64,000 nucleotides of DNA from Streptomyces sp. H27-H5 (GCF_026627505.1 NZ_JAPNLK010000035.1:1-64000); one strand, 5' to 3'; numbered from the stretch's first letter, positions 40,868 to 49,792 are shown. Numbers and translations: made by a program. The notes: generated from the letters alone by a model not told the origin.

Positions 40868-41965
40868 ATGGCAACGGCACCACGTCCCCGCACCTCCACC
40901 CGCGAGCCCGAGGAACTCGGCCGCCGCCTCGCGGCCTGGCTCGACGCGACCCTCCCCGGCGCGAAGGTCGTCAACACCTCCGTCCCCGGCTCCAACGGCA
41001 TGTCCAGCGAGACCCTGCTCTTCGACATCGAGCACCCCGACACCCCGGAACGGGCCTGCGCCCTGCGCCTGGCCGCGGACCCGGCCGCCTACACCGTCTT
41101 CCCCACCTACGACATGCCCCGCCAGCACCGCGTGATGAGCCTGGTCGCCGCCCACACCGACCTGCCCGTCCCGCGCGTGCGCTGGCTGGAGGAGGATCCG
41201 GGCCCGCTCGGCGCGCCCTTCTTCGTCATGGCCCGCGCCGAGGGCCGGGTACCGCCCGACGTCATGCCCTACACGTACGAGGGCAACTGGCTGCACTCCG
41301 CCACCGACGCCGAACGCGCCCGGCTCCAGGAGGCGAGCATCTCCCTGCTCGCCCGCCTCCACGACCAGTTCCCCGCAGAGGAGGCGCGGTTCCTCCTCCC
41401 GCCCGGGGAGGGAAGCCCGCTGCGCCGCCACGTCACGGCCCAACGCGCCTACTACGAGTGGGTGGTGTCCACATTGGCCCGCTCACCGCTCCTGGAGCGG
41501 GCCTTCGACCGGCTGGAGGAACTCTGGCCGGCTGACGAGGGCGACCCCGTCCTCAACTGGGGCGACGCCCGCATCGGCAACGTCGTCTACCAGGCCGACG
41601 GCTTCGATCCGGTGGCCGTGCTCGACTGGGAGATGGCCTCGTACGCCCCCCGGGAGGTCGACCTGGGCTGGACCGTCTACCTGCACCGGTTCTTCCAGGA
41701 CCTGACCGTCGGGTTCGGCCAGCCGGGCCTGCCCGACTTCCTGCGCCGCGAGGATGTGGAACGCCGGTACGCCGAACTCACCGGGCACACCCCGCGGGAC
41801 ATGGGGTTCCACACCCTCTACGCCGCCCTGCGGCACGGGATCGTGATGCTGCGCATCGCCTACCGACAGGCGCACTTCGGGGAGGTCGAGGTCCCGGCGG
41901 ACCCGGACGGCCTGATCCTGCACCACGCCACCCTCGACGCGATGGTGCGGGGCACGTACTGGTAG
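40868..41965 (+). CDS. APH-family phosphotransferase (ACAD10/11-like kinase)
   Basis: 365 residues from the ATG at 40868. A GTG at 40799, overlapping the previous stop, is an in-frame alternative. The kinase motifs are L-N-W-G-D-A-R-I-G-N (Brenner loop with Trp-Gly in place of His-Gly) and V-A-V-L-D-W-E-M-A-S (metal-binding Asp). The family includes aminoglycoside kinases, but this subgroup occurs with acyl-CoA dehydrogenases and acts on hydroxyacyl-CoA or alcohol substrates. Resistance is unlikely. Cotranscribed with the CrtC/AttH-like gene. Confidence 0.78.
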   Translation: MATAPRPRTSTREPEELGRRLAAWLDATLPGAKVVNTSVPGSNGMSSETLLFDIEHPDTPERACALRLAADPAAYTVFPTYDMPRQHRVMSLVAAHTDLPVPRVRWLEEDPGPLGAPFFVMARAEGRVPPDVMPYTYEGNWLHSATDAERARLQEASISLLARLHDQFPAEEARFLLPPGEGSPLRRHVTAQRAYYEWVVSTLARSPLLERAFDRLEELWPADEGDPVLNWGDARIGNVVYQADGFDPVAVLDWEMASYAPREVDLGWTVYLHRFFQDLTVGFGQPGLPDFLRREDVERRYAELTGHTPRDMGFHTLYAALRHGIVMLRIAYRQAHFGEVEVPADPDGLILHHATLDAMVRGTYW

Positions 41966-41976
41966 GACGCGGCCCG

Positions 41977-42411
41977 TCAGGCGGCCTGCGCGTGCTGGCG
42001 CATCTGCGGCGGCAGCGGGGCCGTCACGCGGACGGGACGCGACCCCGGACCGCCGACGTGCGAGAAGGGCTGCGTACGCCAGTCGAGGCCCTGCGGGAGC
42101 GACAGGTGCACGATCGGGTCGAGCTCCTGCACCTCGTGCGGGAACCCGCCCACGGTCGGCAGCGCGTCGGAAGCCGGCCGGCCCGTACCCGCGCACACCG
42201 TGAGCCCGAACGGGTTCCACGGGGACGGGCAGAGGGCGTGCTGCGGCAGGTACTCCTCGTCCGCGACGAGGGCGATCGACTGGCCGCAGTCGGGGCAGAT
42301 CGCGTGGTGGATCTCGAACCCCTCGGCCTCGTCGAGGTAGCCGTCCTCGTCGGAATCGAGCAGTTCCGGAGGCTCCGGTTCGATGCGACCGGCGCGCTTG
42401 GCGTTCAGCAT
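41977..42411 (-). CDS. Conserved hypothetical protein with zinc-finger-like cysteines
   Basis: 144 residues from the ATG at 42411 (GGGGGAG upstream). An acidic N-terminus (L-L-D-S-D-E-D-G-Y-L-D-E-A) is followed by C-P-D-C-G ... C-P ... V-C-A-G, a possible four-Cys metal site. No signal or membrane segments. Unrecognised family. Confidence 0.65.
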   Translation of the reverse strand: MLNAKRAGRIEPEPPELLDSDEDGYLDEAEGFEIHHAICPDCGQSIALVADEEYLPQHALCPSPWNPFGLTVCAGTGRPASDALPTVGGFPHEVQELDPIVHLSLPQGLDWRTQPFSHVGGPGSRPVRVTAPLPPQMRQHAQAA

Positions 42412-42620
42412 GGATGTACTCCCCCTTGAATGGGCCGGGCGGGCAGCTTCTTCGGCCACGGCCACACCAAGCACTTCCCGTCGAGCGGCACGAGTAACCA
42501 CAACCACCCCCGGTACGCCCCCGTACTCCTGTGGCCTTGGTCACATGCCCGCCGCAGGTGCCACCCAACCCGTGGACACCGCTGTGCCGGAAGCGGTCTT
42601 GGGCAATAGGTTGAGCGGCT

Positions 42621-43070
42621 ATGAGCGCAATGGAGGAGCTGGACCGCCAGATCGTTGATCTGCTCGTGCGGGACGGGCGAATGAGCTACACGGATCTGGG
42701 CAAGGCCACGGGACTGTCCACGTCGGCGGTCCATCAGCGAGTACGCCGCCTGGAGCAGCGCGGGGTGATCCGCGGCTATGCCGCCGTGGTCGACCCCGAG
42801 GCCGTGGGGCTGCCCCTGACGGCGTTCATCTCGGTCAAGCCGTTCGATCCCAGCGCCCCGGACGACATCGCCGACCGCCTGGCGGGCGTCCCCGAGATCG
42901 AGGCCTGCCACAGCGTGGCCGGAGACGAGAACTACATCCTCAAGGTCCGCGTGGGCACGCCCCTGGAGCTGGAGGACCTGCTGGGCCGACTGCGCGCCCT
43001 GGCGCACGTCTCGACCCGCACGACGGTGGTGCTGTCCACCCCGTACGAGTCCCGCCCGCCGCGCGTGTGA
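42621..43070 (+). CDS. Lrp/AsnC-family transcriptional regulator
   Basis: 149 residues: HTH (L-D-R-Q-I-V-D-L-L-V-R-D-G-R-M-S-Y-T-D-L-G-K-A-T-G-L-S) and RAM domain (H-S-V-A-G-D-E-N-Y-I-L-K-V-R-V). Second Lrp-type regulator in the window and only distantly similar to that at 4222. It is divergent from the zinc-finger gene and precedes an amidohydrolase. The GYGCAA half-sites seen at 2.5 and 8.2 kb are not evident in its own upstream region. Confidence 0.87.
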   Translation: MSAMEELDRQIVDLLVRDGRMSYTDLGKATGLSTSAVHQRVRRLEQRGVIRGYAAVVDPEAVGLPLTAFISVKPFDPSAPDDIADRLAGVPEIEACHSVAGDENYILKVRVGTPLELEDLLGRLRALAHVSTRTTVVLSTPYESRPPRV

Positions 43071-43168
43071 CGCCGCCCTGACCCGTCTTCCGCGCCGCCC
43101 GGCCCCGACCCCCGCCCCGGCGGGACCCGAGGTCGGGCCCGGCCGGCGGAGGCGCGAGACTGGGTCCC

Positions 43169-44806
43169 ATGACTGACCGCACCGCCTCCGCCGACGCCGC
43201 CGGAGCCCCCGTACCCGACCGCACCGTCCTCCTGCGCGGCGGCGAGGTGCACAGCCCCGCCGACCCGTTCGCCACCGCGATGGTCGTCGAGCGCGGCCAC
43301 GTCGCCTGGGTCGGCTCGGAAGGCGCCGCCGACGCCTTCGCACAGGGCGTCGACGAGGTCGTCGACCTCGACGGGGCGCTCGTCACGCCCGCGTTCACCG
43401 ACGCCCACGTGCACACCACCTCCACCGGTCTCGCCCTCACCGGACTGGACCTCTCCGACGCCCGCACCCTCGCGGACGCCCTGGACCGGGTACGCGCCCA
43501 CGCCGAGCGCCGCCCCGCCGACCGGGTGCTCCTCGGACACGGCTGGGACGCCGCCCGATGGCCCGAGCGCCGCGCCCCGCGCCGCGAGGAACTGGACCGG
43601 GCCACCGGCGGCCGTCCGCTCTACCTGAGCCGCATCGACGTCCACTCGGCCGTGGTCACCACCGCGCTGCTCGACCTCGTCCCCGAGGGTGCGGGCCACG
43701 TCGCCGGCGACGAGCCGCTGACCGCCGACGCCCACCACGCCGTGCGCGCGGTCGCCCTCGGCGCCGTCGGCCCCGCCCAGCGCGCCGAGGCCCAGCGGGC
43801 CGCCCTGGACCGGGCCGCCTCCCTCGGCATCGGCTCCGTGCACGAGTGCGGCGGCCCGGAGATCTCCTCCCCGGAGGACTTCACCGCCCTGCTCGACCTG
43901 GCGCGCACCCACCCCGGCCCGCGCGTCTTCGGCTACTGGGCCGATCGGGACCTCGACCTGGCCAAGCGGCTCGGCGCGGTCGGGGCCGCCGGCGACCTCT
44001 TCGTGGACGGCGCACTCGGCTCCCACACCGCGTGCCTGCACGCCCCGTACACCGACGCCGCGCACACCGGCACCGGCTACCTGGACGCCCGTGACGTCGC
44101 CGCGCACGTCGCCGCGTGCACCGAACAGGGCCTCCAGGCCGGCTTCCACGCCATCGGCGACGCCGCCGTCAGCGCCGTCGTCGAAGGCGTCCGGGCCGCC
44201 GCCGAGACCGTGGGCCTCGCCCGGGTGCGGGCCGCCCGCCACCGGGTCGAGCACGCCGAGATGATGACCCCGGCCACCATCGCCGCCTTCGCGGAACTGG
44301 GCCTCACCGCCTCCGTGCAGCCCGCCTTCGACGCGGCCTGGGGCGGCGAGGACGGCATGTACGCCGACCGGCTCGGCGCGGAGCGCGCCCGCACCCTCAA
44401 CCCGTACGCGGCCCTGCTGAAGGCCGGCGTCCCGCTGGCCTTCGGCTCCGACGCGCCCGTCACCCCGCTCGACCCTTGGGGCACCGTCCGGGCGGCCGCC
44501 TTCCACCGCACCCCCGAGCACCGGATCTCCGTACGGGCCGCCTTCGCCGCCCACACCCGCGGCGGTTGGCGGGCCCTGGGCCGGGACGACGCGGGCACCC
44601 TCGTCCCCGGCGCCCCGGCCGACTACGCCGTCTGGCGGACCGAGGAACTGGTCGTCCAGGCTCCCGACGACCGGGTCGCCCGCTGGTCCACCGACCCGCG
44701 CTCGGGCACCCCGGGGCTGCCCGACCTGACCCCCGGCGGGGAACTGCCGGTGTGCCTGGCCACGGTCGTCGGTGGCCGGGAGGTTTTCGTACGCCCACAG
44801 GGGTGA
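43169..44806 (+). CDS. Amidohydrolase (YtcJ-like)
   Basis: 545 residues. Metal-dependent amidohydrolase of the YtcJ/ExeX group: F-T-D-A-H-V-H-T early (HxH), G-F-H-A-I-G-D-A-A-V, R-V-E-H-A-E-M and F-G-S-D-A-P-V. The catalytic metals bind His/Asp of these motifs. Cytoplasmic; the substrate of this group is generally unknown. It begins 98 bases after the Lrp-type gene. Confidence 0.85.
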   Translation: MTDRTASADAAGAPVPDRTVLLRGGEVHSPADPFATAMVVERGHVAWVGSEGAADAFAQGVDEVVDLDGALVTPAFTDAHVHTTSTGLALTGLDLSDARTLADALDRVRAHAERRPADRVLLGHGWDAARWPERRAPRREELDRATGGRPLYLSRIDVHSAVVTTALLDLVPEGAGHVAGDEPLTADAHHAVRAVALGAVGPAQRAEAQRAALDRAASLGIGSVHECGGPEISSPEDFTALLDLARTHPGPRVFGYWADRDLDLAKRLGAVGAAGDLFVDGALGSHTACLHAPYTDAAHTGTGYLDARDVAAHVAACTEQGLQAGFHAIGDAAVSAVVEGVRAAAETVGLARVRAARHRVEHAEMMTPATIAAFAELGLTASVQPAFDAAWGGEDGMYADRLGAERARTLNPYAALLKAGVPLAFGSDAPVTPLDPWGTVRAAAFHRTPEHRISVRAAFAAHTRGGWRALGRDDAGTLVPGAPADYAVWRTEELVVQAPDDRVARWSTDPRSGTPGLPDLTPGGELPVCLATVVGGREVFVRPQG

Positions 44807-45118
44807 TCCGACCGGCCTCGGTTCGGTCCCGACGGCCGGACCCGGATAGGTTCGGCCGGGTCCACCAACAGGACGTCCGTACCGGACGGATCCGTCCGCT
44901 CAGCGCACCCGCGCCTCGGGGGCGAGGGAAGGTTTCGCCGGCGGCTGGTGGCCTCAGGTCGGGGCCCGGCGGTCCAGTAGACAACGGTCACGGTCACCCG
45001 CAGCCAGCGGGAACCGGGCCGGCCCGAAGGACCGCCGGCTCCGATCGCTGTTCTAAAATCATCCTGCTGTGACGGGACGTACGAGGCCGGCCGGACGAGA
45101 AACACGCAAGGGGACCCA
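44807..45118. other. Intergenic region before ppm
   Basis: 312 bases, no gene. It holds a perfect 16-base palindrome CGGACGGATCCGTCCG at 44883-44898 (operator or terminator arm) and a possible -10 box TAAAAT at 45054-45059 for the next gene. Confidence 0.5.
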
Positions 45119-45886
45119 GTGAGCGAGGCAGGACAGCGGACCCACGGGCCGCTCGGCACCATCCTGGTGATCATTCCGACGTACAACGAGGCCGAGAACA
45201 TCGGCCCCATCGTCGGCAGGGTCCGCGCCGCCGTCCCCGCAGCGCACGTCCTGGTCGCCGACGACAACAGCCCCGACGGCACCGGCAAGCTCGCCGACGA
45301 ACTGGCCTGCGCCGACGAGCAGGTCCACGTCCTGCACCGCAAGGGCAAGGAAGGCCTCGGCGCCGCCTACCTGGCCGGCTTCGCCTGGGGCCTGGAGCAC
45401 GGCTACGGGGTCCTCGTGGAGATGGACGCCGACGGCTCCCACCGCCCCGAGGAACTGCCCCGGCTGCTCACCGCCCTCGGCAACGCCGACCTGGTCCTGG
45501 GATCCCGCTGGGTGCCGGGCGGTCGCGTGGTCAACTGGCCCAAGAGCCGCGAGATGCTCTCCCGCGGGGGTTCCACGTACTCCCGGCTGCTCCTGGACGT
45601 GCCGATCCGCGACGTGACCGGCGGCTACCGCGCCTTCCGCAGCGAGACGCTGGAGGGCCTGGGCCTGGAGGAGGTGGCCTCCGCCGGCTACTGCTTCCAG
45701 GTGGACCTGGCCCGTCGGGCCGTCCGCCAGGGCTTCAGGGTCGTCGAGGTGCCCATCACCTTCGTCGAGCGCGAGTTCGGCGACAGCAAGATGAGCAGGG
45801 ACATCGTGGTGGAGGCCCTGTGGCGGGTCACCCAGTGGGGCATCAAGGCCCGGGCCGCGAAGCTGACCGGCCGGCCCCCGCACTGA
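45119..45886 (+). CDS. ppm: Polyprenol-phosphate mannose synthase (dolichol-P-mannose synthase type)
   Basis: 255-residue GT2 glycosyltransferase; the GTG at 45119 follows AAGGGGA. I-I-P-T-Y-N-E-A-E-N-I at the start, D-D-N-S-P-D-G-T and the M-D-A-D-G-S-H metal site at ~102-108. C-terminal V-P-I-T-F-V-E-R-E-F-G-D-S-K-M-S is diagnostic of Dpm/Ppm1. It transfers mannose from GDP-mannose to polyprenyl phosphate for protein O-mannosylation and glycolipids. No transmembrane anchor, as in the S. coelicolor enzyme. Confidence 0.9.
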   Translation: MSEAGQRTHGPLGTILVIIPTYNEAENIGPIVGRVRAAVPAAHVLVADDNSPDGTGKLADELACADEQVHVLHRKGKEGLGAAYLAGFAWGLEHGYGVLVEMDADGSHRPEELPRLLTALGNADLVLGSRWVPGGRVVNWPKSREMLSRGGSTYSRLLLDVPIRDVTGGYRAFRSETLEGLGLEEVASAGYCFQVDLARRAVRQGFRVVEVPITFVEREFGDSKMSRDIVVEALWRVTQWGIKARAAKLTGRPPH

Positions 45887-45981
45887 CCCGCCCGGACACC
45901 CTCTCCCCCCGACATCCCTTAAGGGATGTCCGCTACCTCCGACTGAGGTCGCTTTTACACCGCCCCAGGCACACTGGTGAC

Positions 45982-46569
45982 ATGACGACCGGCATTTCGA
46001 CGGCCCCACGACGGCGCTCGCCCGCCCGCACCCTGCTTCCCCTGGCGGTCGCCGCCTGGCTGATCCTGGAGATCTGGCTGCTCAGCCTGGTCGCCGGAGC
46101 CGCCGGCGGGTTGACCGTCGCCCTGCTGATCGCGGGCGGGATGCTCCTCGGCGCCGTGGTCATCAAGCGCGCCGGGCGACGGGCCTTCAAGAACCTCACC
46201 GACACCCTCCAGCGGGCCCAGCAGGGACAGGGGCCCGAGCAGGGCAGGCAACAGCCCGGCCAGGGCAACGGCCTGATCATGCTCGCGGGCCTGTTCCTGA
46301 TGCTGCCGGGGCTGATCTCCGACGCCGCCGGACTGCTCCTGCTGCTCCCGCCCGTCCGGGCACTGATCAGCCGTCGGGCCACGCGCTCCCTGGAACGCAG
46401 GATGGCCGCCGCGCCCGCCGGAACCTTCGGCGACGCCTTCCAGCAGGCCCGGATCCACCAGCCGGACGGCAAGGTCGTCCAGGGCGAGGTCATCCGCGAG
46501 GACCGGCCGGGGCCCGGACCGGGCCAGGCCGGCCCGGACGCCGGTCATCGGCCGCCGCTGACCCCCTGA
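45982..46569 (+). CDS. fxsA: FxsA-family membrane protein
   Basis: 195 residues with the FxsA core: I-L-E-I-W-L-L, A-G-G-M-L-L-G and F-L-M-L-P-G-L-I-S-D-A-A-G-L-L-L-L-L-P-P-V-R. About three hydrophobic helices and a polar Pro/Gly-rich tail. E. coli FxsA modulates phage T7 exclusion by F plasmid; the normal role is unknown. Convergent with rbpA. Confidence 0.85.
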   Translation: MTTGISTAPRRRSPARTLLPLAVAAWLILEIWLLSLVAGAAGGLTVALLIAGGMLLGAVVIKRAGRRAFKNLTDTLQRAQQGQGPEQGRQQPGQGNGLIMLAGLFLMLPGLISDAAGLLLLLPPVRALISRRATRSLERRMAAAPAGTFGDAFQQARIHQPDGKVVQGEVIREDRPGPGPGQAGPDAGHRPPLTP

Positions 46570-46621
46570 GGGGCCGATCCCGGACCTTGAGCCACCCGGC
46601 TCCGCGGCCGTCCGGCCGGAC

Positions 46622-46665
46622 AAGCCGAGGGCCCCCGCCACGGATGTGGCGGGGGCCCTCGGCTT
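46622..46665. terminator. Strong bidirectional terminator between fxsA and rbpA
   Basis: A near-perfect 20-base stem (46622-46641 with 46646-46665) with a 4-base loop, followed by TTGTTCT on the plus strand. It lies between convergent stops. Confidence 0.9.
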
Positions 46666-46682
46666 TGTTCTCAGTCCGGTTG

Positions 46683-47057
46683 TCAGGCGGACTTGCGGCT
46701 GTCCCGCGGATGCACGGCAATGTTCATGGCGCCGGAACGCAGGACCGCGAGCCTCTCGGCAAGCACTTCCTCCAGCTCCTCGCGGGTGCGTCGCTCCATG
46801 AGCATGTCCCAGTGCGTTCGCGCAGGCTTGCCCTTCTTCTCTTCGGGCCCGTCCCCGTCCACCAGGAGTGCCATGACGCCGCACGCCTTGCACTCCCACT
46901 CCGGCGGAATTTCTGCCTCAACCGAGAACGGCATCTCAAATCGATGTCCGTTCTGGCATGCGTACTCCACCGCCTGGCGCGGGGCCAGATCGATGCCGCG
47001 GTCCGTCTCGTAGCTGGTAACCACGAGCCGCGTACCGCGGAGAGCTCGCTCACTCAT
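46683..47057 (-). CDS. rbpA: RNA polymerase-binding protein RbpA
   Basis: 124 residues; the ATG at 47057 follows GGGAGG. Standard RbpA: R-G-T-R-L-V-V-T-S-Y-E-T-D-R at the N-terminus, zinc-site residues C34, H38, C56 and C59, and the sigma-interacting C-terminal helices (H-W-D-M-L-M-E-R-R-T-R-E-E-L-E-E-V-L). It binds principal sigma factors and stabilises the open complex. Expression should respond to thiol-oxidative stress through the SigR promoter just upstream. Confidence 0.96.
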   Translation of the reverse strand: MSERALRGTRLVVTSYETDRGIDLAPRQAVEYACQNGHRFEMPFSVEAEIPPEWECKACGVMALLVDGDGPEEKKGKPARTHWDMLMERRTREELEEVLAERLAVLRSGAMNIAVHPRDSRKSA

Positions 47058-47117
47058 GAATCGTGCCTCCCGGGCTTGTCGCCCACAGGACAGGTGTCGC
47101 TGTCGTCGTCATCCGGT

Positions 47118-47145
47118 CAACGTCCGGTCGGCGGTATAGATTCCC
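47118..47145 (-). promoter_or_regulatory. SigR promoter of rbpA
   Basis: Minus strand GGGAAT (47145-47140), 18-base spacer, GTTG (47121-47118): an exact fit to the SigR consensus GGGAAT-N18-GTTG. Transcription would start near 47111, giving a ~54-base leader. rbpA is a known SigR target in S. coelicolor. Confidence 0.85.
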
Positions 47146-47208
47146 GCTCCGGGTCATGCGTCGCCCGTCGTACCGCCCCTTGTTGTACCCACCAGTGCCC
47201 GTTTTGTC

Positions 47209-47226
47209 ACATCTGGCAGCAGATGT
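47209..47226. promoter_or_regulatory. Perfect inverted repeat upstream of the rbpA SigR promoter
   Basis: ACATCTG-GCAG-CAGATGT, 7+7 bases with a 4-base spacer, 64 bases upstream of the SigR -35 box. It may be an operator or belong to a second rbpA promoter; no binding protein is assigned. Confidence 0.4.
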
Positions 47227-47347
47227 CACCCAACGTCCGCTCTTCGTGAGCGCGCAGTAACGGTCCGCCTGGCAGGCCAAAGGCGTACACTACCGGCCCT
47301 TCGCTTGAACGTCGAAATTCGTTCCGAATTCTTTCTCGGACCCGCTG

Positions 47348-48730
47348 TCAGATCCTCTCGGGAACAGGATTGCCCGCCGCCTCCACCGCGCGCCGCACCG
47401 GCACCCTCGCGAGCAGCACGAAACCCAGTGCGAAGAACACCACCAACGAGATGATCGCGTCCCGATAACTGCCCGTGACCTGGTACGTCAGTCCGAAGAC
47501 CAGCGGTCCGATCCAGCTCAGCCCCCGGTCGCTCATCTCGTAGGCGGAGAAGTACTCGGCCTCCTTGCCCGCCGGGACCAGGTGCGAGAACAGCGAACGC
47601 GACAGCGCCTGGCTCCCGCCCAGCACCAGCCCGATCATCGCCGCCAGCGCGAAGAACCACACCGGCGTCCGGGCCGGCAGGAAGTACCCGGCGGCCAGCG
47701 TCACCGCCCACGCGGCCAGCGAACCGAGGATCGTCCGCTTGGCGCCGTACAGACCTGCCAGTCGACCCATCCCCAGCGCGCCCGCCACCGCCAGGACCTG
47801 GACCAGCAGCACCGCCACGATCAGCGTGGACTGCTCCAGCTCCAGTTCCTCCGACCCGTAGACCGAGGCCTGGGAGATCACCGTCTGCACGCCGTCGTTG
47901 TAGATCAGATAGGCCAGCAGGAACGACAGCGTCAACGGATAGCGCCGCATGTCCTTCAAGGTGGCCACCAGCTGCCGCCACCCGCTGACCGGCGGCGCCC
48001 CACCCGCCTCCCGGACCACCCCCCGGTCGCGCAGCCGTCGCAACGGGATGATCGCGAAGGCGCCCCACCACAAGCCCGCCGACGCCAGACAGATCCGTAC
48101 CGCCGCGCCCTCGGACAGCCCGAAGGAGTCGTGGCCCTGGTAGAGCACCAGGTTCAGGACGAGCACCAGGGCGCCCGAGGTGTAGCCGAAGGCCCAACCC
48201 CGCGAGGAGACGGTGTCCCGCTCGTCCGGTGTGGCGATCTGCGGCAGGAAGGCGTTGTACAACACCATCGAGACCGCCAGCGAGGCGTTCGCCACGATCA
48301 GCAGGAGCCCGCCGAGCAGATAGCGCTCGCCGTCGAGGAAGAACATCCCGGCCGTCGCCGCCGCGCCCGTGTACGCCGCCACCGCCAGCAGCGGCTTCTT
48401 GCGGCCGCTCCGGTCCGCGACGGCCCCCGCCAGCGGCATGATCAGCACGGCCAGCAGCACGGACGCGGAGACCGCGTACGCGAAGAAGGAACCGGCCCGG
48501 ACCGGGACGCCCAGCGGGTGTACGTAGCCCTCGGCGTCCGCCGCGGCCTTGGTCACGGCCGTCAGGTAGGGACCGAGGAACACCGTGAGCACGCTGGTCG
48601 AGTAGACCGAGCAGGCGAAGTCGTAGAAGTACCAGCCGTGCTGTTCGCGTTTGCGGGCGGCGGCGCCGGCTCTTCCGTCCTCCGTCCCCGGTTCCGCTTC
48701 CTCTGGTGGAGATAGGTCTCGCGCAGTCAC
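47348..48730 (-). CDS. MFS transporter (UMF1/Atg22-like)
   Basis: 460 residues, GTG at 48730. Twelve hydrophobic helices; the N-terminal W-Y-F-Y-D-F-A-C-S-V-Y-S-T-S motif and L-A-Y-L-I-Y-N-D-G-V-Q-T-V are characteristic of the UMF1/Atg22-like branch. Probably exports an unidentified metabolite (the yeast relative exports amino acids from vacuoles). It follows the GDPD gene by 67 bases on the same strand. Confidence 0.83.
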   Translation of the reverse strand: MTARDLSPPEEAEPGTEDGRAGAAARKREQHGWYFYDFACSVYSTSVLTVFLGPYLTAVTKAAADAEGYVHPLGVPVRAGSFFAYAVSASVLLAVLIMPLAGAVADRSGRKKPLLAVAAYTGAAATAGMFFLDGERYLLGGLLLIVANASLAVSMVLYNAFLPQIATPDERDTVSSRGWAFGYTSGALVLVLNLVLYQGHDSFGLSEGAAVRICLASAGLWWGAFAIIPLRRLRDRGVVREAGGAPPVSGWRQLVATLKDMRRYPLTLSFLLAYLIYNDGVQTVISQASVYGSEELELEQSTLIVAVLLVQVLAVAGALGMGRLAGLYGAKRTILGSLAAWAVTLAAGYFLPARTPVWFFALAAMIGLVLGGSQALSRSLFSHLVPAGKEAEYFSAYEMSDRGLSWIGPLVFGLTYQVTGSYRDAIISLVVFFALGFVLLARVPVRRAVEAAGNPVPERI

Positions 48731-48797
48731 TCCGGTGCCCCCTCGCTGTCCCGTGCCGCCTCGGCCGCCGCGGCCGGCGGGGAGTCCGAACGGGCGG

Positions 48798-49568
48798 TCA
48801 GGCCCAGGCTCCGCGCCGGTCCAGCACCGTGCGCAAGATGTCGATCCGGTCGGTCATGATGCCATCGACTCCCATGTCGAGAAGAGAGTCCATGCGTTCC
48901 GGTTCGTTCACGGTCCACACGTGCACCTGGAGTCCCCGCTCGTGCGCCGTCCGGACGAACCGCCGGTCGACCACCCGGACGCCGGCCTGGGTCTCCGGAA
49001 CCTGCGCCGCCACCGCTCCCGCGCGCAGCGCCGCCGGGATCGCGAACGACCGCAGCCGCAGCCCCAGCACACCGCGCACCCCGTACGAGGTCGCCAGCCG
49101 GGGACCGGCGATCTTCTGGGCCCGGGCGACCCGGCTCTCCGAGAAGGAGCCCACGCACACCCGGTCCCAGACCCGGGCCCGCGCGATCAGGTTCACCAAC
49201 GGGTGCAGGGCGCTCTCGGCCTTGACGTCGACATTCCAGCGGGCCTCCGGGAACTCCTCCAGGAGGTCCTCGAACAGGGCCAGGGGCTCGGAGCCCGCCA
49301 CCCGGGCCTCCCGGATCCGCTTCCACGGCAGTTCGGCGATCCGACCGCTCCCGTCGGTGACCCGGTCCAGGGTGGAGTCGTGGAAGGCGACCAGCTTCCC
49401 GTCGACCGTGGCGTGCACATCGGTCTCGAAGTAGCGGTAACCCGCGTCGGCCGCCCGGTGGAAGGCGGCGGCGGTGTTCTCCAGCCCGTCCGCGGCCCCT
49501 CCCCGGTGCGCGAAGGGGATGGGAGCGGGGTGGTCCAGATACGGGTGCCGAAGGCGTACGTGCGTCAC
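48798..49568 (-). CDS. Glycerophosphodiester phosphodiesterase
   Basis: 256 residues from the GTG at 49568. GDPD TIM-barrel motifs: F-A-H-R-G-G (catalytic His), E-N-T-A-A-A-F, E-T-D-V-H-A-T and F-H-D-S-T-L-D-R. It splits glycerophosphodiesters to glycerol 3-phosphate and an alcohol. No signal peptide, so cytoplasmic. The longer frame upstream crosses the divergent promoter region and is not used. Confidence 0.88.
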   Translation of the reverse strand: MTHVRLRHPYLDHPAPIPFAHRGGAADGLENTAAAFHRAADAGYRYFETDVHATVDGKLVAFHDSTLDRVTDGSGRIAELPWKRIREARVAGSEPLALFEDLLEEFPEARWNVDVKAESALHPLVNLIARARVWDRVCVGSFSESRVARAQKIAGPRLATSYGVRGVLGLRLRSFAIPAALRAGAVAAQVPETQAGVRVVDRRFVRTAHERGLQVHVWTVNEPERMDSLLDMGVDGIMTDRIDILRTVLDRRGAWA

Positions 49569-49727
49569 GGCGGCAGTATGCCCCCTGCCGCCGGTGGGAC
49601 GGGAGCGTCCGGATGGCCGCGGGGTGAACGCGACCGCGTCGGAGGGCCCCCGCCGTGCCCCCTTCCGCCCTCCCGGGAGCCCCCTGGCTCGAATGGACCG
49701 CCCCGTGACACCCTGGATCGCGCAGAA

Positions 49728-49789
49728 CCAATCCAATACCGGTCGCCCCTCGGACCGGACGGGGCCAATTCGACGAAGGTGGACCGGAC
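49728..49789 (+). promoter_or_regulatory. CCAAT-box and GGACCGGAC repeats before the MocR gene
   Basis: CCAAT occurs at 49728-49732, 49733-49737 and 49765-49769. GGACCGGAC occurs at 49752-49760 and 49781-49789, 29 bases apart. MocR regulators bind paired direct repeats and commonly autoregulate; these are candidate sites. Confidence 0.35.
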
Positions 49790-49792
49790 AGC

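Noticed and set aside
40868..41965. Aminoglycoside resistance gene
   Set aside because: It has APH-fold motifs, but its context (acyl-CoA and CrtC-like genes) and Brenner-loop variant point to a metabolic kinase.
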